Of a DNA stretch of 62,048 nt, positions 35,003 through 41,543 are shown in pieces. Origin of the DNA: Bacteroidetes bacterium UBA2364. Its GTDB lineage: Bacteria > Bacteroidota > Rhodothermia > Rhodothermales > UBA2364. The stretch is from the NCBI GenBank assembly GCA_002344075.1, contig DDTM01000022.1, positions 1 through 62,048 of the forward strand, given 5' to 3'. Every line of letters begins with the position of its first letter. Positions within the stretch are counted from its first letter, which is position 1. Under the pieces are notes generated by a model. That model saw only the letters and a list, made by a program, of their open reading frames with translations. It was not told where the DNA came from and made no database searches. Made by a program: the position numbers and the translations under genes.

Positions 35003-35741
35003 CAATTACGTCGTCTTGTTTTTCTTTGAATTTGATCCCATCTTGTAGCATGGTGATACAAAACGGGCAATTCGCGGCAATCATATGGGCATTGGTTGAG
35101 AGCACCTCTTCAGTTCTCTCGATATTAATCCGCTTATCACCCGGCTCGTCTTCTTTAAACATTTGTGCCCCGCCGGCTCCACAACACAATCCATTCGATT
35201 TAGACCGCTTCATTTCGACCAACTCAGCGTCCAATTCGGCGAGTATCGCTCGTGGAATTTCATAAACCCCATTCACACGTCCCAAATAGCACGAGTCGTG
35301 ATATGTAATGCGCTTGCCTTTAAAGGAACCTCCTTCCTTTAACCTAAGACGGCCCTGTAAAAATAATTGCTGTATTAATTGGGTATGGTGCAAGACCTCA
35401 TAATGTCCGCCCAATGCCGGATAATCATTTTTGAGGGTATTAAAGCAATGGGGGCAAGCAGTTACAATTTTTTTAATGTCATAGCCTTCCAAGACCTGGA
35501 TATTTTGTAGGGCAGCCATTTGGAAAACAAATTCGTTTCCGGCACGGCGTGCTGCCTCTCCCGTACAATGTTCTTCGTTGCCCAAAATCGCATACGAGAT
35601 ACCCGCCTCGTGCAGGATTTTACAAAAGGCACGGGTTACTTTTTGGGCACGGTTGTCAAAGCTTCCGGCACAACCCACCCAGAACAAGATTTCCGGACTC
35701 TTTCCTTCTGCCACAAGTTCAGCTAAAACAGGGATTTGCAT
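34965..35741 (-). CDS. CCG-domain (heterodisulfide-reductase-like) Fe-S oxidoreductase
   Basis: A 258-aa cytoplasmic protein with two CCG (Cys-rich) domains, as in HdrB/GlpC/LutA and the C-terminal half of EtfD. First set: WVGCAGSFDNR, EEHCTGEAARR, TACPHCFNTLKND. Second set: YHDSCYLGR, GLCCGAGGAQMF, ANCPFCITML. These bind iron-sulfur centres that carry electrons. It is the last gene of the run ACAD-thioesterase-EtfB-EtfA-Fe-S protein, 29 bases after the membrane Fe-S protein. The two together correspond to the single-chain EtfD-type ETF:quinone oxidoreductase. Its end overlaps the LytTR gene. Confidence 0.88.
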   Translation of the reverse strand: MQIPVLAELVAEGKSPEILFWVGCAGSFDNRAQKVTRAFCKILHEAGISYAILGNEEHCTGEAARRAGNEFVFQMAALQNIQVLEGYDIKKIVTACPHCFNTLKNDYPALGGHYEVLHHTQLIQQLFLQGRLRLKEGGSFKGKRITYHDSCYLGRVNGVYEIPRAILAELDAELVEMKRSKSNGLCCGAGGAQMFKEDEPGDKRINIERTEEVLSTNAHMIAANCPFCITMLQDGIKFKEKQDDVIVKDLAELVAERL

Positions 35742-35770
35742 ATTTTTAATTCTTTAGACCGGAGAACAAG

Positions 35771-37126
35771 TCACACTTCTTGCGTCCACGCATCGCGGGC
35801 AACAGGCATTTGCCAGACGGCCCCGCTGTTTTCCACACTCGTAAACATAGGAACCCACTCGTGTGGGCCAGCCGCTTCGGTGAGGATTTCGTACCGCCGC
35901 AATTCTAAGATCGGAACCACCGGATTAATCATCACCGGACAGGCTTCTACGCAGGCATTACACGTGGTACAAGCATGAATTTCTTCGCGGCTGATGTAGT
36001 CGAACAGGCTCTTGCCATCGGCATAATTTTCTGCCGTTAAAGTGTCACCGCCTTTTTCGGGGTTGATGAATGGTGTATGATTTACCTCGATGCGTTGTCC
36101 GATTTCCTCTGCTCGGTCCCTAATATCCATCATAATCTTTCTCGGCGAAAGTTTTTTACCGGTGATATTTGCCGGACAAGCTTCTGTACAGCGGCCACAT
36201 TCGGTACAGGTATAGGCTTCCAAAATGGTTTTCCAACTTAAGTCAAATACATCTTTGGCCCCAAATTCCGGCATTTCGGCCCCATCGGTTGTGTTCTCGG
36301 ACTCCTCTACAAGTCCCATCATGCTTTTCACCTCGTTCATAATTACAGGCATATTGTCCATTTCTCCACGAGGTTTTAAACGGGATAAATAGACATTAGG
36401 GAATGCCAGCATGATGTGTAGGTGCTTGGAATAGGGCAAATAATTCACAAACGCCAACACCGTCAATAAGTGCAACCACCATCCAAATCGTTCTATTGCC
36501 ACCAAGGTGCCTTCCGAAAGCCCACCGAACAAGAATGGCCCCAGCCAACCACTGATCGCCAAGAATCCGGTATCGGGATAATGATCTGGCTGGATTTTTT
36601 GCAAGACCACATCCGCACCGTTCATACAAAAGATACCTACAATGAGGATTATTTCCCCAAACAAGATGAGGTTGGCATCCAATCGTGGCCAACCATCCAA
36701 CTCTGGCTTAATAAATCGGGGAATCTTGAGCAAGTTACGGCGTGCCAAAAAAGTAATGGTTGCTACCAACGCCAACACCGACAACACCTCGATAAAGCCA
36801 ATGATCACCGTATAAATTCCACCAAGGTAGGACGCCAATACCCGATGATTCCCCGTAATACCATCAATGAAAATTCCCCCCAATTCAATTTGCGTAATGA
36901 CAAATGCGACATAAATAAAAAGGTGGAGGACTGCTGGCAACCACTGCTTAAACATTTTTTTCTGCCCAAAAGCCACCAACAAGACGTTTTTGAGACGTGT
37001 CGTAACGTCTCCGACAATAGCCTCCGGCTTACCTAAGTGGATGTTTCGGTAAATCCGGCGAAAAGAGCGGAAAGCCGTCAAACTGGCCACCGCCACTATC
37101 ACCATAAAAAGCAGAGGTTGCAACAT
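35771..37126 (-). CDS. Membrane Fe-S protein of an EtfD-like ETF:menaquinone oxidoreductase
   Basis: A 451-aa protein. ATG at 37126 (MLQPLLFMVIVA) is chosen because the longer frame would overlap etfA. The N-terminal half has five to six transmembrane helices like the NarI/HdrE-type haem-binding membrane domain. The C-terminal half carries two ferredoxin-type 4Fe-4S motifs (CTECGRCTEACP and CTTCNACVEACP). Together with the CCG protein downstream and EtfAB upstream, it should accept electrons from reduced ETF and reduce menaquinone. This assignment rests on domain order and operon context; the haem ligands were not traced. Confidence 0.85.
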   Translation of the reverse strand: MLQPLLFMVIVAVASLTAFRSFRRIYRNIHLGKPEAIVGDVTTRLKNVLLVAFGQKKMFKQWLPAVLHLFIYVAFVITQIELGGIFIDGITGNHRVLASYLGGIYTVIIGFIEVLSVLALVATITFLARRNLLKIPRFIKPELDGWPRLDANLILFGEIILIVGIFCMNGADVVLQKIQPDHYPDTGFLAISGWLGPFLFGGLSEGTLVAIERFGWWLHLLTVLAFVNYLPYSKHLHIMLAFPNVYLSRLKPRGEMDNMPVIMNEVKSMMGLVEESENTTDGAEMPEFGAKDVFDLSWKTILEAYTCTECGRCTEACPANITGKKLSPRKIMMDIRDRAEEIGQRIEVNHTPFINPEKGGDTLTAENYADGKSLFDYISREEIHACTTCNACVEACPVMINPVVPILELRRYEILTEAAGPHEWVPMFTSVENSGAVWQMPVARDAWTQEV

Positions 37127-37139
37127 GGTATTTTGATCA

Positions 37140-38099
37140 TTAGCTGTTCTTAAAACGCTTAACGGCCTCGGCGAGCCGAGGTAACACTTCAAAGGCATCT
37201 CCCACAACGCCATAATCAGCGGCTTTGAAGAACGGTGCTTCCGGATCTTTATTGATCACGACAATCACTTTGCTGGAATTTACGCCAGCCAAGTGCTGAA
37301 TGGCCCCTGAAATGCCCGCTGCAATGTAAAGGTTCGGTCGAATGGCCACGCCCGTTTGTCCAACATGCTCGTGATGAGGACGCCAACCAATATCCGCCAC
37401 CGGACGCGAGCAAGCCGTTGTTGCTCCCAAAGCATCCGCCAATTCTTCTACAATGCCCCAATTTTCCGGGCCTTTGAGTCCACGACCTGCCGAGACCACC
37501 AATTCGGCCTCCGGTAACGGTGCTTTTCCACCGGATACGGTTTTTCGTTCTAATACCTTAACCCGCGAAGGCGGAACAGCAACGTCTAAGGACTGTACGG
37601 AAGCAATGTGGCCATCTGCCTTGATCGGAATACTATTGCCCATCACCGAAACCACCTTTACGGCACTTTGAATAGCATATTGCGCGGTGGCCTTGCCCGA
37701 AAACACGCCTTTTTCCACCACAAAACCATTTGCGGTATCTGGAACGGCTTTGGCCCCCGCCACCGATCCGGCATGGAGTTTTACGGCCAAGCGGCCGAGC
37801 AGGGATTTTCCGGTTGAGGTATGACTCACCACCACCACTTGTGCCCCCAGTTTTTGTGCCGCCGAGGCAATCACCGCCGTGTAAACCTGGCTATCAAAAT
37901 CGGAAAAGTGGTCATTTTGCACCTGATAAACGGTAGAGGCTCCATAAAGGCCCAATTGTCCGGCATCAGCGGTATCGCCCAGCACCAGCGCAACACAGGA
38001 AGTACCCAGCGCCAGAGCCGTTAGATGACCATACGCGACGGCTTCGAATGCCGCTTTTTTAAATTGCCCATTTGGGCTTTCTGCATATACAAGCACCAT
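37140..38099 (-). CDS. etfA: Electron transfer flavoprotein alpha subunit
   Basis: A 319-aa FAD-binding ETF subunit. The C-terminal signature is complete: VVSAGRGLKGPENW, then ACSRPVADIGWRPHHEHVGQTG, LYIAAGISGAIQHLAG and VVINKDPEAPFFKAADYGVVGD. It pairs with EtfB (27 bases upstream in the same transcript) to carry electrons from acyl-CoA dehydrogenases. The downstream Fe-S proteins indicate delivery to the quinone pool rather than bifurcation to ferredoxin. Confidence 0.95.
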   Translation of the reverse strand: MVLVYAESPNGQFKKAAFEAVAYGHLTALALGTSCVALVLGDTADAGQLGLYGASTVYQVQNDHFSDFDSQVYTAVIASAAQKLGAQVVVVSHTSTGKSLLGRLAVKLHAGSVAGAKAVPDTANGFVVEKGVFSGKATAQYAIQSAVKVVSVMGNSIPIKADGHIASVQSLDVAVPPSRVKVLERKTVSGGKAPLPEAELVVSAGRGLKGPENWGIVEELADALGATTACSRPVADIGWRPHHEHVGQTGVAIRPNLYIAAGISGAIQHLAGVNSSKVIVVINKDPEAPFFKAADYGVVGDAFEVLPRLAEAVKRFKNS

Positions 38100-38126
38100 G
38101 ATCGTAGGGAATTATTGCGTTACGGA

Positions 38127-38867
38127 TTAAATGACTTTGGCTTCTTCGTGAAGGAGGCGGACCAGTTCGTCCATATCTTCCGGTGAAACCATCTTTACGC
38201 CCTGTTTGGCTGGAGGGAGGCTGTATTGTACCACAGAAACAGGGTTCTCTACTGTGATCGGCTCCACCACTTTTAAAGGCTTGTTCTTTGCCATCATAAT
38301 CCCACGCATATTAGGAATGCGTTGCTCGGCCATGCCTTTTGCAGCACTCACCACAAAGGGCGCAACCACCTCTACGACCTCACTTCCGCCTTCCACATCG
38401 CGGGTGATGGTTGCCGTTTGACCATTGACCTCCATATGGGTGGCATACGAAATAAACGGAACCTCCAAGCATTCCGCCACCATAGCACCCACTTCCGAGG
38501 CGTTATAATCTATGGTTTCTTTACCACAAAAAACCACTTCATAGCCACCACTTTGGGCCACTTCGGCAATTTGTTTGGCCGTAAAAAAGGCACTCTTCGG
38601 ATCTGCATTAACACGGATCGCATCGTCGCCACCAATGGCAAGGGCTTTCCGAATGATCTGGTCGTTCTCGGCCAAGCCGACATGGAGGACGGTTACGGTT
38701 CCACCCTGTTTTTCTTTGAGTTCCACTGCACGCACTAATGCATACCATTCGTCGTAGGGATTTAAAATGTATTGTACACCGGCGCTGTTAAAAGTTGTCC
38801 CATCTGAAGAGAAACTGATCGGTGCGGTGGTGTCGGGGGTTTTGCTGATGCAAACAAGTCGTTTCAT
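38127..38867 (-). CDS. etfB: Electron transfer flavoprotein beta subunit
   Basis: A 246-aa AMP-binding ETF subunit. The family landmarks are MKRLVCISKTPDT, LNPYDEWYALVRAVELKEK, VFCGKETIDYNASEVGAMVAE, and the region VVSAAKGMAEQRIPNMRGIMMAK, which corresponds to the ETF-beta signature. It is co-transcribed with etfA. The thioesterase gene ends 40 bases upstream of its start, continuing the operon from the acyl-CoA dehydrogenase. Confidence 0.95.
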   Translation of the reverse strand: MKRLVCISKTPDTTAPISFSSDGTTFNSAGVQYILNPYDEWYALVRAVELKEKQGGTVTVLHVGLAENDQIIRKALAIGGDDAIRVNADPKSAFFTAKQIAEVAQSGGYEVVFCGKETIDYNASEVGAMVAECLEVPFISYATHMEVNGQTATITRDVEGGSEVVEVVAPFVVSAAKGMAEQRIPNMRGIMMAKNKPLKVVEPITVENPVSVVQYSLPPAKQGVKMVSPEDMDELVRLLHEEAKVI

Positions 38868-38907
38868 GCCATTTTATCGTCTGAGTTCAGAAGTAATATT
38901 CGATTGA

Positions 38908-39384
38908 TTATACCGTTTGGGATGTGGAAATCAGGTGTTTTTCCGGCCCTTCAAGTTCTTGAATCCGTCGTACCCAATTGGGCTGTAGGTCTGTTTTCCG
39001 GTGTTTGAGATAGTCATAAGCCACAATTTTACTCTCGGCAAGGGCCACCACCTGATCTCGTTCGCGGCTCACCATCTTACATTCCATCCAAAAGCGATCT
39101 GATTCAATCTTGGTAATACGGATCCCAATGAGCGCCGTTTCCAAATAAAAAAGCGGTGCGGTGTATTTACAGGCTTGCCAAGCGAGAATAATCCCTACAG
39201 GATCGCCAGAATCCCCCGGTAGCGCTGCTAAGCCCAATTTCTCAAAATAATATACCCGTGCATCCTCGAACCACTGCACATAGGTCACGTTATTTACATG
39301 CCGAGCTGCATCCACATGTTGCCACAAAACCTTTTGTTCATAGACCACCGGATACTCCCGTTGCAATGTTTCAACTACCGACAT
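38908..39384 (-). CDS. Hot-dog fold acyl-CoA thioesterase (4HBT family)
   Basis: A 158-aa single hot-dog domain. The active-site region reads VLWQHVDAARHVNNVTYVQWFEDARVYYFEKLGL, matching the YbgC/FadM/4-hydroxybenzoyl-CoA thioesterase pattern with the catalytic Asp in VDAARHVNN. It would release CoA from acyl-CoA intermediates. It lies between the acyl-CoA dehydrogenase and etfB in one operon, which fits a housekeeping or overflow role in fatty-acid degradation. Confidence 0.88.
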   Translation of the reverse strand: MSVVETLQREYPVVYEQKVLWQHVDAARHVNNVTYVQWFEDARVYYFEKLGLAALPGDSGDPVGIILAWQACKYTAPLFYLETALIGIRITKIESDRFWMECKMVSRERDQVVALAESKIVAYDYLKHRKTDLQPNWVRRIQELEGPEKHLISTSQTV

Positions 39385-39498
39385 GGGTTTATCACCTCAA
39401 TCTTAATGATGGAATACACCGTTAGAAAACCTGATTATTATCGTTGTATGTAGTAACAGCCGCACTTTTTCACGCTGATTCCAGCGTATTGACGTACA

Positions 39499-40656
39499 TT
39501 AGCCTTTGTAGGCAGGTTGGTACTGGTTGCCATCTATGACAATCTTGGCGATGATCTCCCGCATAATCTCGGATGTTCCGGCATAAATCGGGATCACGCG
39601 GACATCTTTGTACATTCGCCCAATTTCATATTCCTCCATAAAGCCATATCCGCCAAACATCTGAAGGCATTCGTCCACTACTTTTTTGAGTAGCTCCGAT
39701 GTCCGCAATTTAAGCATGGAACATTCCTTTACCACTTGTTCCCCTTGACCAAAAAGCCAAGAAGTATGGTTAATAAACTGCTTATAAGCCTCCACTTCCG
39801 ACGCGATGTCTGCCATGCGGTGGCGTAGCGCCTGAAATTTATTGATAGACTGACCAAATGCCTGACGTTCACTCATGTATTGCAAGGTAATGTCTAAGGC
39901 ACGTTCCATCAAGCCTACGTTACAATGCGAAAGCGTAAGCCGCTCGGTCTGGAGGCTTTCCATCATATAGTAAAAACCTTTTCCTTCTACACCCAAAAGG
40001 TTTTCTGCCGGAACCCGCACATTGTCGAAAGCTATCTCGGCAGTATCAGAAGACAGCATCCCAATTTTTTGCAACTTGGACGTGGTAACACCCGGTGTAT
40101 TACGGTCTATTACCAGCATCGAAATCCCTTTTTCCATCCTCACCGCCGTGACAAAGTAATCGCAATAGTGCCCGTTGGTGATAAACGTTTTGGAGCCATT
40201 CACAACATACTGATCGTCTTCTAACACCGCCGTAGAACGAAGCGCCTTCAGGTCCGATCCCGCAAAAGGTTCCGTCATGGCCAATGCACCCAATAGTTCT
40301 CCTCGGACACTCGGAGCCAGATATTTTTCTTTTAGATGAGGCCCTGCGCCTTTGATCAGATAATTCATTGCCAGATAGGCATGGGTGGTAACCGCAGTTG
40401 CAAATCCTGTATTCCCTGCCTTTCCCAATTCATGCAACAAGATGGCGGTGTACATAAAGTCAGTTCCAAGCCCGCCATATTCTTCGGGTGCATCTAAGGC
40501 AAAAAAGCCCATTTCACCCATTTTTTGAAAAATTTCGCGGTCAATATGCCCCGCCTCATCCCATTTTTTGAAATACGGAATGGCTTCTTGTACCAAAAAG
40601 TCTTGAATGCTACTACGAAATAATTCGTGTTCTTCGATAAAATAAGGAGATTTCAT
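39499..40656 (-). CDS. Acyl-CoA dehydrogenase, long-chain/isovaleryl type
   Basis: A 385-aa FAD enzyme that oxidises acyl-CoA to enoyl-CoA and passes electrons to ETF. The signatures are AMTEPFAGSDLKALRSTA, GSKTFITNGHYCDYFVTAV, the helical C-terminal domain with MSERQAFGQSINKFQALRHRMAD, and QMFGGYGFMEEYEIGRMYKDVRVIPIYAGTSEIM. At the loop where medium-chain enzymes have the catalytic Glu (IYEGT) this protein has Ala (IYAGT), as in long-chain and isovaleryl enzymes whose base lies elsewhere. It is the first gene of the minus-strand electron-transfer operon and divergent from a TetR regulator. Confidence 0.94.
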   Translation of the reverse strand: MKSPYFIEEHELFRSSIQDFLVQEAIPYFKKWDEAGHIDREIFQKMGEMGFFALDAPEEYGGLGTDFMYTAILLHELGKAGNTGFATAVTTHAYLAMNYLIKGAGPHLKEKYLAPSVRGELLGALAMTEPFAGSDLKALRSTAVLEDDQYVVNGSKTFITNGHYCDYFVTAVRMEKGISMLVIDRNTPGVTTSKLQKIGMLSSDTAEIAFDNVRVPAENLLGVEGKGFYYMMESLQTERLTLSHCNVGLMERALDITLQYMSERQAFGQSINKFQALRHRMADIASEVEAYKQFINHTSWLFGQGEQVVKECSMLKLRTSELLKKVVDECLQMFGGYGFMEEYEIGRMYKDVRVIPIYAGTSEIMREIIAKIVIDGNQYQPAYKG

Positions 40657-40673
40657 AGGTTTTTTTAAAATGG

Positions 40674-40704
40674 TTGCAAATTTACGGGAATGGAATTACC
40701 TTAG
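40674..40704 (+). promoter_or_regulatory. Putative promoter of the TetR gene
   Basis: TTG at 40674-40676 and TACCTTAG at 40697-40704 fit the -33/-7 arrangement with a 20-base spacer (one mismatch in the -7 box). Predicted transcription would start inside the palindrome at 40708-40725. Confidence 0.35.
40677..40684 (-). promoter_or_regulatory. -7 promoter box of the acyl-CoA dehydrogenase operon
   Basis: On the minus strand TAAATTTG matches the Bacteroidota -7 consensus TAnnTTTG exactly. It ends 20 bases before the acyl-CoA dehydrogenase start. No clear -33 box was found at the expected distance. It overlaps the -33 region of the divergent TetR promoter. Confidence 0.5.
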
Positions 40705-40707
40705 CAG

Positions 40708-40725
40708 TGTCGCCGGGTGGTGACA
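40708..40725. promoter_or_regulatory. Palindromic operator candidate between TetR and ACAD genes
   Basis: An 18-bp imperfect palindrome, TGTCGCCGGGTGGTGACA (TGTC-CC....GG-GACA), just downstream of the TetR -7 box and upstream of the dehydrogenase promoter. Its place suits autorepression by the TetR protein and control of the divergent fatty-acid operon. Confidence 0.5.
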
Positions 40726-40853
40726 ATATAAAAAGCGTTACCAAATAAGCCAACTTAACAGTGTTAATTAAAGAGAATTTAACCGAAGCACCCAAAGCTT
40801 CTCGATTGGATCTCGCCCAATTTCTTTTATCCATTTCCCAAAACGTCCAAGTA

Positions 40854-41459
40854 ATGACCACAACGAAAAACAGAAGTGAAACAGAAAACCGGATTTATCG
40901 GGCATTTACCAACATTTTGGAGACAGAGGGTTTTGCTAAATTGGGCATCAATGCCATTGCCAAACAAGCAGGAGTGGATAAAAACTTGGTTTATCGCTAC
41001 TTTGATGGGCTACAGGGACTCTTTCTTCGGTATGTTGAGGAAGGAGATTTTTTTCCATATTTAGACCAACCCGACACCATGCCCTCTCTTGAGCGCATAG
41101 CCGAGAAGGTAACCGCCTATGCCCGTGAACTCCGGGCCAAGCCAGGCACACAGGAAATTCTCCGTTCACAGGTAACCCAGCCGCATACAGATGCCACCCG
41201 CCCACTCTTTAGATATGCCAATAACCGCCTGATTGCCTCATTCGAAGACCTCCCTGTAGATATAGTAGATAAAACGTCTTTTATACATGTTATTACACTT
41301 ATTATTGCTGGGATTGTATATCTCTCCCTAATGAGCAAGCATCATCGCTATTTTATGAATTTCCATCTCCAAGACGAGGCAAATTGGACTGAATTGGAGG
41401 CCCTGATCCCACTGTTATTGAAAGGCTTAACGCCAGAGAACACCCAGCCGCCGAGCTGA
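40854..41459 (+). CDS. TetR-family regulator, probable controller of the acyl-CoA operon
   Basis: A 201-aa TetR/AcrR-type repressor. The N-terminal helix-turn-helix is clear (TENRIYRAFTNILETEGFAKLGINAIAKQAGVDKNLVYRYFDGLQGLFLRYVE); the C-terminal ligand domain is unspecific. ATG at 40854 (MTTTKNRSE) is chosen; a GTG 31 codons upstream would add residues not seen in the family and cover the promoter. Divergent arrangement with the acyl-CoA dehydrogenase operon and the palindrome between them suggest an acyl-CoA-responsive repressor, by analogy with FadR-type TetR proteins. The ligand is inferred. Confidence 0.88.
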   Translation: MTTTKNRSETENRIYRAFTNILETEGFAKLGINAIAKQAGVDKNLVYRYFDGLQGLFLRYVEEGDFFPYLDQPDTMPSLERIAEKVTAYARELRAKPGTQEILRSQVTQPHTDATRPLFRYANNRLIASFEDLPVDIVDKTSFIHVITLIIAGIVYLSLMSKHHRYFMNFHLQDEANWTELEALIPLLLKGLTPENTQPPS

Positions 41460-41543
41460 TTTTGCAACAAAAGGCCGTCGAAATTCATCAACAAAGGGAG
41501 CGGAAAAAACTTAGCTTGCCTGCCCCAAACGTGATGTTTCCTG

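Noticed and set aside
36470..37036. A 188-codon plus-strand frame opposite the membrane Fe-S protein
   Set aside because: Antisense to a confident gene; no domain or promoter support.
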